A DNA stretch of 64,000 nt, from positions 62,260,574-62,324,573 of the forward strand of contig NC_089272.1 in NCBI RefSeq assembly GCF_963678975.1, read 5' to 3'. The notes below the pieces were generated by a model. The model worked only from the letters and a program-made list of their open reading frames with translations. It did no database searches and was not told the DNA's origin. This DNA is from Dysidea avara. Taxonomy: Eukaryota > Porifera > Demospongiae > Dictyoceratida > Dysideidae. The translations under genes were made by a program, and so were the position numbers. Below, piece by piece: positions 51,301 to 62,909 of this stretch. Position 1 is the first letter of the stretch. The number at the start of each line of letters is the position of its first letter.

Positions 51301-53631
51301 TATCAGCAGAAACAATTAACTGACATCAATCTGCATTGCAACAATAACAAACTCATCTCGGTCATGTAATAAATAAATTGAAGAGCACTGCTTGGTATTA
51401 TATCAGGGAGGAGAACAATCACCGAGACAGCTAATCCCACAATTAAAATTTTGTTGCTAATGGCAACTAACAAGAACCCACAATCAATCCTATAATTGTT
51501 TTAACCCTTTTGGGGGTATGTTTGATCACCCGCTGGAGGTATACAGATAAAATAGGGCAGTTTCAGTAAGGTAAGCTACAAGCTTTAATTTGAGAAAGCA
51601 TTCCGTTCCATAGTTTAGTCCATCATTCTGTTCTGTTCTATTCCGTACCACCTAGGTGTGACAACATATTGCAGATATACCAAGTCTCACGCATTGGGCA
51701 TGAGTCTCACTCATCGTGATGCAATCTCACACTCACACACATGGAACTGCTAATCTCATGCATTGCAGAATGCAGAGTTAATATACTCTTCTTCAACATT
51801 TTCCATCAGTTACAAGCTTCAAGTCCAACTACATGCGCTTATAACTGAATACAGTAATTATGCCTATAGACCTTACTTCTATTTTTAAACATTTAAGTTG
51901 TATATAGCACTACAGTAGGCATTAGATTGAGTTTGGTGGGCTTACAAGGATGGAGTGTGTGGCAGCACTACCATTCACTATGTGATGAGTTCTGTCTAAA
52001 GCTGAGAGTTAGTTAGATGTGAAGTGACTGTAGCTGAATTTGAGGAAAAGTAAATGAAGCTAGTTTAGCTATCCAACTGCACTAATATAATAGATGCATC
52101 GAGTTGTTTATGTATTGAGGAACTGTCAGCTAATATGCATTACACCATTACATCCTGTAAATGACAATATTACTCTATTAACTTGCATGTTGCTTTGTGC
52201 ATGGTAACTTTTGTGCAGAGACTTCCTAAGATACCAATGCAGGCTCTGTGACGTATTAATTGTAAATCTACTTTAAGTCAGGGAAATCTCACTCCTAAGT
52301 GATTGACTGATTGTGAACCTTGGCATCTCTGCATATTGGTGTTATTTTTTTGCGAATAATTACTAGTAACTCCTTGACTGTTTATCATATTCCAGCCAAA
52401 CTTGGTATCAAGATGTGCCTTTATACCCCTTTTGTGTGCCAAATTTCAAGACAATCGGATATGGCCTCAAATATGGCGTTAGAGTTTTATGGCAGTTTTT
52501 GTAAGTGTGCAAAAAGAGGAAGAAAAATAATAAGAAACTAAGTCAAATTTTGAAGTCCCATATCTCAGGAATGCTTGAAGCAATTTTGCTTAAATTTGGA
52601 ATGTGGAGTACTGATGTTGGCGAGTGCTTCGTAAATGGAGCACAGACTTATTACGGATATATAAAAATCACATTTTCTTGTCAATACACTCACGGTGTTG
52701 TGTGCTGGCTTCTTGGGCCGCATGACACTACCGTGTGTCTTGATTATTTAACCCATAATATTATGTGAAATTGTTAGAAAAATTAGGCACACGTAAAATA
52801 CATCACAGTTTGATACTGTAGACTTTAGCTATGTGCGATATTTACCTTCACTTTTATATATTGGATTTTCTGTGGATTTTTCATCATTAGCATATGTCCA
52901 TTGAGCATGCTGCAATTCATTTTCCACCATATCCGGCATGCCTGTTTCCCACTCAGAATATGTCCATCCTAAACAAACAATATTAGTTATTTTTGTGTAG
53001 CTAGATGTTTTGTGTAGCTAACTTGCGTTATATGTATGCATGCTTCGCTTATGTACAGTATCATACTATAAACCTATGCAGTTAAATTACAGGGAGCTGT
53101 AAAAATCAGTATGAAATGAAACTTCATACTATTCATAACATTGACATTTCTATGGAGTTTACAGATCACAAAATAAGGTACAGTTACTGTACTTCAGCCT
53201 TACCCATGTCATCAAGTTCTTTGTTGGAAAATGCAGTGTCAACAACATCATCTACTACAGGTCATGATGATATTACAATAAAAGATCTATGTGCTTTATA
53301 TATGACAGCATTATCTGTATTCACCTGACAAAATATTGTTTTTAAAATTCTTACCTGATTTACTTGATTGTGATTTTAATGTTGATTGTGATTTTAATGT
53401 TGATCGTGATTTTAATGTTGATCGTAATTTAAAAGTTGATTTCATAGTCGTACGTCTCGTTATAGATTCCTATTAAAATGCATTAGCAATAACTAAACTG
53501 CATTTGATGTTTAAACACACTATCATATTGTTACGTTATATCTCTATGTGGTAAAAGTGTATATAACCTATTTCCTTGCATACCGTATAGGTTGTATCTG
53601 TTTGTTTTCGGATGGTGTGTTTCCAGATGTG
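48363..53631 (-). CDS. 3' part of an unrecognised gene with STLKS(R/Q) repeats
   Basis: Exons on the minus strand: 53631-53584, 53469-53355, 52968-52846, 51297-about 51190 and 48448-48363 (stop at 48365-48363). Phases fit throughout. The second exon encodes a basic low-complexity stretch made of a 7-residue unit (STLKSQ or STLKSR plus variant) repeated about four times, coded by a 21-bp tandem repeat. The third exon encodes WTYSEWETGMPD and ends NPIYKSE; the fourth starts DELIRYIEGQSF; the last encodes DNDFDAMLKMLEKV. Exon four has two phase-compatible donors (after EHNH and after QKDT) and otherwise reads to its own stop at 51128, so alternative 3' ends are possible. Upstream exons were not found; a 1.3 kb inverted-repeat element lies directly upstream at 53854. 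The tyrosine-containing, charged tail could be a cytoplasmic region of a receptor or a scaffold, but no domain is recognised. Confidence 0.55.
49615..50440 (+). mobile_element. LINE ORF2 C-terminal fragment (CR1/Jockey-like), split by a MITE
   Basis: The plus strand reads SDLKWNACVNYLSTTANRSLGF, then PPLEYAATVWS, QQIQHRAAHFVTN, LDWESLENR and RARNYHSF, the typical segment after the RT domain in CR1/Jockey elements, with several stops. The homologous reading resumes after 50318 (YQSLHFF), so the palindromic MITE at 50079-50317 was inserted into it later. Confidence 0.75.
50079..50317. mobile_element. Palindromic MITE, TGTGACCGG family
   Basis: A 239-bp fold-back element with ends TGTGACCGGATTTGCGAAAA and its complement, flanked by TA on both sides, which suggests a Tc1/mariner-type target. 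Inner arms (CTTCCACACACATCCAATT) also pair. It sits in the LINE fragment. Confidence 0.85.
50617..50672. repeat. 19-bp tandem repeat x3
   Basis: AATGTAAGCGAGTTGGAGG three times without change. Confidence 0.85.
53385..53440. repeat. 21-bp tandem repeat inside an exon
   Basis: TTAATGTTGAT(T/C)GTGATT units, in frame on the minus strand, encoding STLKS(Q/R). Confidence 0.8.
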
Positions 53632-53853
53632 CTGCAAATACTTAATCACCTAAAAATTAAGAACACTTGTTAAGAATTATTTGGCTTATAGATAGATGAG
53701 CATCCATATACAGCAGTAACTATACTGTAAATCTATACAAAACAGTCAAGCTGAAAAGGTGTGCTTCCTTCCAAAAAATGTAAGGTCAAACAAAAATAAC
53801 ACTACTTTAGTTTCATAAAACAGTAAAGGCGTGAACTGTACCTTATCGACCAA

Positions 53854-55165
53854 GGGTCATTCCATGTCAAATCAACAAGGAATTTAGGGTCACCTCTCGG
53901 ATTTTGACGAAACTTGGTGTGTTTGTAGTACGTACCTGTGGTGTTTATCACTCATGCAAATTTTTAGATTCATACATTCCATAGTTTCTGATTTATGACC
54001 ACAAATATTTTGAATATTTCATGAAAATTTGGTCCATCTCTAGTTACAAAATCAACTGCAACTTTGTACTGTGTAAATATTTTTAAACACAATTTTCACT
54101 GATGGAAGACTGTTGATTGACCTTTCCAGTGATCCCTAAATTATGGGATATCTAGTTAATTATGGTTCAAAAGTACTTCATTAAAAACTTTAATTCTTTA
54201 TGTTTTGAAAAATGCTGCTTGAAAATTTTCAAATTCTTTTGTGAATAATGCTAGTGACTTGACTTTACTGACTGAATAAGGTGTCACAGAAAAGGGGCCA
54301 AAGTAAGGAAAAAATCCCTCCAACCCCAGGATTCGAACTGCAGGTCACCCAATGTCTAGTCGGGGCCACACTCAGTCTTCCTCCAGGAGGGATGGATTTT
54401 CTTCCTTAAACCTAAAGTATTTATTATTAGCACTTTACAGTGACCAGCACTGAAGGTCTGACAGCAACATGTGCTGCAGCCTTAGGATTACCTAACCTAC
54501 ATTTTATAGTCAACCTGTCTAATAAGGACCATTTTTGGATTTGCTAGAAAGGGTTGATGCTTTGGTGCTATACATTAAAGAAGTATAACTTAACTGCAGC
54601 ACATAGATGGCCTTTCAATACAGGTGGTCACTAATACAGGTTGCAATGTACCTAGACACCTTCACTCTGTAAGACAAACTAGACACCGACACCACCACAT
54701 ATCACAACATAATTCATTATATCTCTTGAGCCCATCGTGATCCCACCACAAACATTTTATCAAACATAGACTATGACCTAATCATTATTCACAAAAGAAT
54801 TTGAAAAATTTCAAGAAGCATTTTTCAAAACATAAAGGATTAAAGTTTTTAATGAAGTACTTTTGAACCATAATTAACTAGATATCCCATAATTTAGGGA
54901 TCACTGGAAAGGGCAATCAACAGTCTTCCATCAGTGAAAATTGTGTTTAAAAATATTTACACAGTGCAAAGTTGCAGTCAATTTTATAACTAGAGATGGA
55001 CCGAAATATTCAAAATATTTGTGGTCATAAATCAGAAACTATGGAATGTATTGAGCTAAAAATTTGCATGAGTGATAAGCACCACAGGTACTACAAACAC
55101 ACCAAGTTTCGTCAAAAGCCGAGAGGTGACCCTAAATTCCTTGTTGATTTGACATGGAATGACCC
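53854..55165. mobile_element. 1.3-kb large inverted-repeat element
   Basis: Starts GGGTCATTCCATGTCAAATC and ends with the complement. Arms of about 390 bp (53854-54245, 54782-55165) are nearly identical. The unpaired core contains a tRNA-like segment at 54300-54420. No clear target duplication. Confidence 0.85.
54318..54415 (-). repeat. tRNA-like (SINE-type) segment
   Basis: On the minus strand CAGTTCGAATCCTGG resembles a pol III B box, preceded about 35 bp earlier by a weak A-box-like GTGGCCCCGACTAG. The outer GGAGGGAT and ATCCCTCC pair as a stem. It is too degenerate for a functional tRNA. Confidence 0.4.
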
Positions 55166-56110
55166 CCATGTTAATATCAAAGCTTAATAAGGTATAGTTA
55201 TGACAATAATTAAAAATCAGCGCTTTCTTTATAAGGACCTCCGCTACAGCTAGCATCACCGACACTCAGTAATCAGTAGCTTAAATGCTAGTGTTAATGT
55301 GCACCTGAAATATTAACATGTATACAATTCAAGCAGCACCAAATTCACCTGAATTGTTCTTATTAAAATTTTTATCATAAACCTACCATCACAGCCATTT
55401 CTTGGCTGCAGCCTTATATTTCACATATTTTTCACCATGGTCTTTTGGGGGCCGTACTCTTTTTTTACAGCTTGAATGTTTTGGATTAGATATCATCTCT
55501 TTTTGTTTGTATACTCCAAAGCCAGCCTAAGGCCAGCTTTGGGGCTTTTTTAACCCATATATTCTTTACCACAGAAAGGAGAAAAAGATTTAAAGCGATC
55601 AATTTTTTTCTTCACAAAATTTCGCCTTTGCATCCAGTGAAGAAAGGTGATAAAAGGACAAACTTACTCAGTAAATGATTCCCCTATTCATGGCGAACAC
55701 AATGGTGAAAAGTTCAGTCTAGTACATCCATTCTTTCATAAGTTACAACCGTTTTAGTAAGTGCCTGTAATTTATTTTCCCAATACTTGCTGTATAAATC
55801 GATTTTTTTTTGTTGTTGCTACTTTGTAGGGCTGTAACTCTGAAAGTTATTGGCATATGAGGCTGAAACTTTGCTAGAGAATACACTTGGCTAAGTAGAT
55901 TATAAATACTTAATAAACAAACAGGAATTTTAAAAATTCACTATTGTGTCGGTTTTCGCAGATCCGGTCACAAATTTGATGAGTAGTGTTTCATCAATAT
56001 TTACAGTGGAACCTTTCTTATCCAGGAAGTCTGGTAAATACGTACTACTGTCCGTATTTCAGAAATATCCGTAACTAATAAATATATTAAAAATTATAAA
56101 TTTAAAATTT

Positions 56111-56342
56111 AAGTAGGGATCCAAGTGGTAAAAAATAGTGAAACAAGAGATGAACGATAGTAGCTATTACAGCATAGCTCGGTGGGAAATCCCTACTTTG
56201 GGATGGTACTATAGCAATTATTTTGTGTCCAATGCCAAAGTAGGGATTTCCCACCGAGCTATGCTGTAATAGCTACTATCATTCATCTCTTGTTTCACTA
56301 CTTTTTACCGCTGGGATCCCTACTTTATTTTTAAATTTTAAT
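56111..56342. mobile_element. Fold-back element with AAGTAGGGATCC ends
   Basis: Nearly perfect palindrome: AGTGAAACAAGAGATGAACG and its complement, with CTCGGTGGGAAATCCCTAC inner arms. A diverged copy lies at 13549-13735. Both are followed about 70 bp on by the CTATTAGGGTGACTGC motif, so the fold-back may be part of a longer element, possibly reaching AATCCCTACTTAA at 57176. Confidence 0.75.
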
Positions 56343-57716
56343 ATACTAGTTTGTTTAATTTTTGTTAAAACATACAGCTAACTATAAGCATGTGACTGTT
56401 CTATTAGGGTGACTGCTGTATTAAAGTATATCAAGTCAGTCTGCAAAGATGTGCGCTTGCCCAAACGGGGCGTGGTCATCGTCATTTCGATCAATTATTA
56501 GAGTCAGCCTTCCAACTTGAAGGTGCATGGTCACTGACTAGTTATTCCATCACCTAGTGTAAAAGGGGTGTGTCATCGTGGTTTCAATCAATAGATCGAT
56601 AATGAGTAGAATAAAGAATGGGCGTGATTATTATTATTATTTGATCTTGTGACCTATCGTACAGATACAGGTAGCTATCTAGTACCAGTACCTCCGTACA
56701 GTAGCATAGCATAGTCTAAGCGCTTTAAATAATCTTGTGGCGTCTATTATGCTGCTTAAAGAAAGTGTTGGTACGGAAAATTAATGCCTCAATATGGTTT
56801 CGTTGCATGAAGAAGACAAGTAGCCTGATTGAAGATGAAAGAAGAGACAAGACACAGAGGACCTACACTTGTCGGAACCCCAAAAGGCATATCCCACTGG
56901 TGAGTTTGTTATTGTGGCGTAATATGGTGGCCATGCGCTACTTCGTTTGGCCTCTAGCCTTGCGACTGTGGTCAGTGAGTGAGGCAGTGAGGCTAAAATT
57001 CGAGTTTTGGCAATTTTTAAAAATTTTATATCCAACCACCTGTAAGTGTTTTGTTGCATTTGATGCATTATATGGACTAGTGCTATTCCTTAAAAGTGAT
57101 TTTTGTCGTGTAAAATGTCTCTAGGGTGATTTTTAAAGGCGGAATTTTGGGCGGCGCACGAAAGTTTCACTGCAATCCCTACTTAAACGGTACCACCGTA
57201 CCGTTTGACATGCTATGACAGCTAATATGCTGAAGTAACTGTTTTAAATGCAAACAATGTTATGATTATATACATCAGTTATACTATTAGTTTAGTGGGC
57301 AGAGGGGGAGGTTACTACAGAGCATTCATGGTCACTCCCCTGGACTGTAAAAATGTTTTATCATCCAGCAACTGGGTAGGCAAAAACAGTGGACCCGGGG
57401 ACCAAGGACCCAGGACCAGGTGGCCTGGGTACCTGTGGGTATCCAATTCTTCTTGGAATTTTATACATTTCACAATATTTTATACTTGTACTAGGTACTT
57501 CTGCAAGTAGTCTTGCATGTCCAATTCACCTTTTTCCCATCCAATAGTCTCACACAATGTTTAAATCAATTAGAAATAATAAATATAAGCACCTCTGAAA
57601 AAGTGTCTGATGACGCTGACTGCATTTATATAGGCTACTCGCTAGCTGCACTACAAGCATATGTCGACTAGCTACTAAAGTTTAGAAACACTATGCATAC
57701 AAATATTCAGGTAAAA

Positions 57717-57958
57717 TGTGAGCCGGTCTGCGAAAAGGGGTCTTATAGCCTTTTCAATTGCATGTACTTGGCAACCTGTAACTTTACCTGTGAATGTGGT
57801 ATCTCCCTGACATTTGGTCCCCTTATACCCCTAACATAGCCGAGCACTATGGCTTGGTGTAATATGAAGGTGATAGATTGAAAACATGAAGAGTTATGAT
57901 AAGTCAAACTTGACAATTTGGAAAGGCTATAAAACCCATTTTCGCAGACCAGGTAACA
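57717..57958. mobile_element. MITE related to the TGTGACCGG family
   Basis: Ends TGTGAGCCGGTCTGCGAAAA and TTTTCGCAGACCAGGTAACA pair with each other, and the adjoining TTATAGCC/GGCTATAA extends the arms. A subfamily of the 50079 element. A lone similar end (TTTTCGCAGATCCGGTCACA) lies at 55954-55973. Confidence 0.7.
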
Positions 57959-58026
57959 AAACTACAAATGCTGAGAAATGTACACCAGTAGGTAGCTTCA
58001 GACACTATTTCAGAGCTACTTATAAT

Positions 58027-58402
58027 TAGTGCTGTGTGATAATCGTGAATAATCTATTATCACAAAAAATCATTATCGTTATCGTGAAAATTTTTATTAT
58101 TGCATTATATTGATAATAGGAAGTTTCCGGATACTTCTGTAAACTACATGTGGCCAACCTGAAATGAGACAATTTACAATTCCAGGTATAATTCTAACTA
58201 CTACTTTAATTTTTTGTCATGATACCGGTTTCCAGATATAGCTATACAACAAGCACAACAGCATAATGAGTGACACAGTGATAACGTAATAGAGACATTT
58301 ACAGTATCTAATTAGTAATTACGTGTGTAGTCAAGTATCGTGATAATCGTGACAATGAGGTACATTATCACAATAATAAAAATTTCATTATCGCACACCC
58401 TA
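58027..58402. mobile_element. hAT-like MITE (376 bp)
   Basis: Begins TAGTGCTGTGTGATAAT and ends ATTATCGCACACCCTA, with a perfect 8-bp duplication CTTATAAT on both sides (58019-58026, 58403-58410). The arms are rich in TCGTGATAAT. Confidence 0.85.
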
Positions 58403-59631
58403 CTTATAATAATTTCTAATTGGTTAACATCGTGTGAGACACTGTGCCAGGAAAGACTACTTGCAGAGGTATCTAGTACAAGTATAAAACAATGAAATGT
58501 ATATAATTACAAGAAGAGTTGGATACCCATGGGTCCCTGGGTTCACTGCTTTTACCTACCCCTAGCAACCAAGTGATAGCTACTATCAGTAGAATAAACA
58601 AGCCACCAAACAGGCAAACAGCAACCTTTAGGCTCTCTCCTTGTGCTGTTATCTAACCCAAACTTCATTATTGTCAATAGCAGGGCACATGACTACTTTG
58701 GGTTGTCCAGATAATGGAGGTGCCCAGAAAATAGAAGTCTGAGTTCCACTGTATATCCCACCAAATCTTTAAAGTAATTTTTTACTAAATAAACTTTTTT
58801 TCTACCATCTCCTACACTATAAAGTAACCCTACACTCATACAGTATACTGAACAACACTCAAATGTACAAACCTCTCTGTTTCTCAAAATATGGAAATAA
58901 AATATTGCAACACCCTAAAGAGAAGAAAAACACATATACAATGTATCATAAATAGGATAATGATGTTTCATGTCAGATAAAAGCTGCACAGCACATTGAA
59001 ACAGACATAGAAACAGTAATATTATAAAATATTTGTGAATTTACATATCATACAGTGCTGTATAGTAGGGCTCACGATGGTTTACACTCTTCTAAAAGCA
59101 ATTATTGACTAGAAATAGCTTTGCTAAACCATTGGAAAAAGCAAGCACAAACTTGCCTGTAGTGCAACCAAAAGTGCTTCTGATAAGTAGCTGCAAAATC
59201 TAAATCGTGGAATTTTCTGCTAGCTGATTGACTGAATGTCTGACTGACTGCCACACAGGCTATCTGAATTACTGGCCAACTGACTGACTGACTGACTGAT
59301 TGACATGTTCAGATAAATGGCTAATGCAGTGGACTTGATTTTTTCAGTTAGATATTGCTTCAAGTTCCTTTTCCAATTATGATACATTATGACATTATGG
59401 ATATTGCTTATTGACATAGAAAGAAAATGAAATTTTAGGACATAATTATGCAGATGTATAATCACTTATCCAAATGGAACAAATTTTACATGGAGCTGGT
59501 GTAACATATTAGGCTATTACGTGTATGCATGCATGTACAGTATCATGTGATGTATGTATGCAAGGATTTAATTAAGAATATTACAATCGCCACATGGTGT
59601 CTGAAGTGTGAAACTGAGAGCACAAGTCACA

Positions 59632-62600
59632 ATGAATCTCTGTAAACCACTTGGTCCTATATCGTTCACGGGAAACATTGCCCAGAGCTGGAAGGATTTT
59701 GAAAAGTAACTTCAAACTGCAACCAAATTTCGACAAAACAAGGATTGGAATAATGCTTTCACACGCTGGAAAAGAAGCGAGAGAAGTGTACAAAATGCTT
59801 CCGTGAGTTGCAGTAGACGAATTGAAATTCGACAAAGTGATCCAAGAGCTCCGATCTTACTGCGAGCCACGCAAAAATGTCTTGTACATACATCATGGCT
59901 TCTGGAACCTACAACAGCTAGAAGAATCAGTGGACACCTACCTTACTAGATTAAAGATCAAGGTTGACTCCTGTGACTACAACAAAGAGGGTTGGCCTGC
60001 CGCAGTCTGTATGGAAATGCTTCATGACAGATTTGTATATGGGCTACTTGATGACACTTGAAAGAAAGACTATTGCATGAAACTGAACTAAACCTGGCAA
60101 AAGTAGTAGAAATCACACAGAGACAAGAATCTTCAAAGAAACAGACAAAAGATACGTCGTCAAAAGCACCAATTAACACATTGTCATAAGGTCAGAAACA
60201 CCGACATTGTCCAAGGAGTGGTACTGACACACACATCACCTTCTGCTGCTGTGGACAACAACATAAGCCAAAGCACTGTCCAGCTTATGGCTAGAACTGC
60301 ACATGCTACAAAAAACCAAACCACTTTGCCAGAATGTGCAAGACTATAAACTTGTCGGTGCACAAATCCCAGAAAAGGGCAGATATGGACATTCAAGAAA
60401 AATTCATGTGGTTGAAGAGCCAGAGCAAAACGCATAGTCACATCACATCCAGCTCCAATGACAGTTGCACACTGGGCATGGACCCACTAAGAATTGATGG
60501 CATAGAGAAGCCAATGCAGTGGCTATCAACAGTTAAGACACAAAGTGGAAAGTTCACTTTTAAGTTGGATACTGGAGCTGAAGCCAATGTAATCCCAGTT
60601 GAGGTATTAAATCAACTGACTAACATTCCAACAATCCAGTCTAACAAGACAAAGTTGACAGCTTATGGTGGAACCACAATATAACCTCTGGGCACTTGCA
60701 TGCTAAGTAAGCACAAATCAAATTCTACATTGATAATGCTGATTCTCAGCCCATCTTGGGTCTTGAAGGTTGTAAAAAATTAGGCCTAGTGAAATGGGTA
60801 AACAACATTGAGGTGGAAGAGCTATCTAAAGAAGCTCAACAAGTCAAATACAAGCAAGTATTTCATGGCCTTGGAAACCTAGGAAAATACCACATAACCC
60901 TGAGAGAAGGCTGTACACCAGTAGTACACTTAGCACGCCATGTTCCACATTCCTTGAAGAAACAGTTAAATCAAATTCTAGATTTGAATGTGAAGTCAGG
61001 AATTCTGTGCAAAATTGACCAGCCTACTGATTGGGTAAATAACCTAGCAGTTGTTGAGAAAGCGAATGGGTCTCTCAGACTCTACCTAGATCCAAAGGAT
61101 TTGAACAAGGCTATTAAATGAGAGCATCATAAAATTCCCATAATTCAAGTAGAGGTGTACCAGTATGGGTTCTTGGCATGTACCGATATCCGATATTGAT
61201 GCCACCAAAAGAAGCCAATAACCAATAGTCAATCCGATATTTGCATTATAGTTTTAAGCAAACAAAAGTGTACATTTACCACAACATGTACATGTACTCT
61301 GCCTGTGGTGGTATACAGCTTGGGTTTTTATTGTGCAATCCAGACAATTAGGTACCCATAAACATTTTTATGTGTACTCCTATGAATCCTTATACAGATA
61401 GCTATTTCTGCATTACTCTGCATTCTAATGGCTTGTGAGAAAGCTGGTACAGCAAGTTTCCAAGGTTATCCTGTGACTCTTCTTTTTATTACAAAGGTAC
61501 TCTGTAACTGCTTCATTTGTAGACTATGATAAGCTTTCCAGAGACAAACACTAGAATCGCATGTATTTGTATGGCTTCTCATAGCGTAGCGCTTGTTGCA
61601 GAGTGAACAATAAGCCACTGGCACTAAAGAGTTACATGGATAACGTAGAAAACCAATGTATAATCCGTTTATGTACAAACTATTGCTACTGTAAAAATAT
61701 CGGTAGCGATATTGGTCCTCCTGCTGTTCTGTACATATCGGTGGCCAATATTTTAGCCGATCCAATTATCGGTACACCTCTAATATCAAGTGAGCTAGCA
61801 GGAAAGAATGTGTTCTCCACACTTGACCTGAAGGACAGATATTGGCAAATTGAACTGGACAAAGATAGCTCCTTGCTGTACACTTTTGCATCTCCTTTGG
61901 AAGATACAGAATCACCTGAATGCCTTTTGGAATATCTTCTGCCAGTGAAGTCTTCCAAAAGAAGAATGAAACAGTGTTTTAAGGTATATCAGGTATTCAC
62001 ATTGTTGCTGATGATATAAGTATTGTAGCTTCCTCAGTGCAATAGCATGACCGTATCTTACGCCAAATCCTGGAAAGAGCTAAAGAGCACAATTAATTTT
62101 AACAAGCTACAGCTAAGAGTCCCTGAAGTCAAATACCTGGGCACCATCATCACAGCAGATGGAATGAAGCCTGATCCTGACAAGGTCAAAGCAATAGTTG
62201 ACATTCCAACTCCCACAGACAAAGCTGATGTCAGATGTTTCTTAGGTATGAGGTATGATTAACTTTCTTGCTAGAACATGTCAGCTACCACCGCTCCATT
62301 AAGAGACCTTCTGAGAAATGATGTGCACTTTCAATGGGATTCACAGCATGAAGCAGCTTTGACCAAGATTAAGGAAGTGATATCCTCTGCACCAGTTCTA
62401 TGTTGCTTTGATCCAAGCAAGACCAGCACAATTCAAGCTGATTCCAGCAAACATGGTCTAGGAGCATGCTTACTCCAGCAGGGGAAGCTGATCGCTTATG
62501 CATCATGAAGTCTGAGTCAAACTATGTTTAAATTGAGAAAGAGCTGCTGGCAATTGTTTTTGCTTGTGACAAGTTCCATCAGTTTATCTACAAATTTCCA

Positions 62601-62909
62601 ACTAAAGTGCACTCAGATCACAAACCTCTTGAATCAATTGTTAACAAGCCACTTTGCTCTGTTCCACCAAGACTGCAAAGAATGTTGTTGAGACTCCAGA
62701 AATACGATATAGCAGTCAAGTATGTCAGTGGCAATTCGTTACATGTAGCCGACACACTATCTCGTGCACATGCCACCAACAATTTTCAATCCCAAACTCA
62801 TGATCATGACATGGAACTGGCAGTTCATCACTGTGTTTTACATCTCCCAATAGGTGAGTCTCAGAAAGAAGAACTACGAACAGCTACCTCCACAGACAAA
62901 GTGTTATAA
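59632..62909 (+). mobile_element. Broken Ty3/Gypsy-type LTR retrotransposon (gag-pol relic)
   Basis: In order on the plus strand: a Gag-like stretch beginning at an ATG at 59632 and clearest at 59822-60061 (YCEPRKN, ESVDTYLTRLK); a CCHC zinc-knuckle region near 60200-60330; aspartic protease with LDTGAEANVIP near 60565; reverse transcriptase from about 60830, with LRLYLDPKDLNKAI, then FSTLDLKDRYWQIEL after an insertion, and a VADD-like catalytic box near 62010 in another frame; RNase H with QADSSKHGLGACLL and HSDHKPLE near 62450-62640, ending with ADTLSRA. Frame shifts, stops and deletions separate these blocks, so it is not functional. No integrase and no paired LTRs were seen. A TGGTGTCTGAAG stretch at 59595 could be a primer-binding site, which would put the 5' LTR end near 59590, but this is weak. 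Confidence 0.88.
61150..61782. mobile_element. hAT-like non-autonomous element inside the Ty3/Gypsy RT
   Basis: A 633-bp insert begins TAGAGGTGTACC and ends GGTACACCTCTA. It is flanked by AATTCAAG (61142-61149) and ATATCAAG (61783-61790), an 8-bp target duplication with two differences. It splits the reverse transcriptase reading between the HHKIP and LAGKNVFS segments. Inner ends carry CCGATATC-like repeats typical of hAT termini. No transposase ORF. Confidence 0.8.

Larger units (their letters stand above)
57375..58565. repeat. Inverted repeat enclosing two MITEs
   Basis: The segment 57375-57520 (ACTAGGTACTTCTGCAAGTAGTC) is inverted at 58450-58565 (GACTACTTGCAGAGGTATCT). The space between holds the elements at 57717 and 58027. 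Confidence 0.6.
55166..59631. other. Repeat-rich spacer; upstream exons of the fourth gene not found
   Basis: A repeat with ACCTACCATCACAGCCATTT and CCAAAGCCAGCCTAAGGCC lies at 55340-55560 and recurs at 63575-63850 and 42980-43010. The fold-back, hAT MITE and inverted repeat lie further on. A (GACT)n run is at 59245-59300. Confidence 0.45.

Noticed and set aside
52320..52768. Overlapping plus-strand open frames
   Set aside because: They are antisense within an intron of the minus-strand gene, and the text resembles dispersed repeats rather than a conserved protein.
54318..54415. Functional tRNA gene
   Set aside because: The B box is near consensus, but the A box and anticodon arm do not fold into a clover leaf.
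56735..57124. 129-codon plus-strand open frame
   Set aside because: It lies between repeat ends (AAGTAGGGAT at 56111 and AATCCCTACTT near 57176), has no recognisable domain and is probably transposon interior.
56107..57179. piggyBac element with TTAA duplication
   Set aside because: TTAA is present next to GTAGGGAT at both edges, but other copies (13549) lack TTAA and the ends are not the usual CCYT type.
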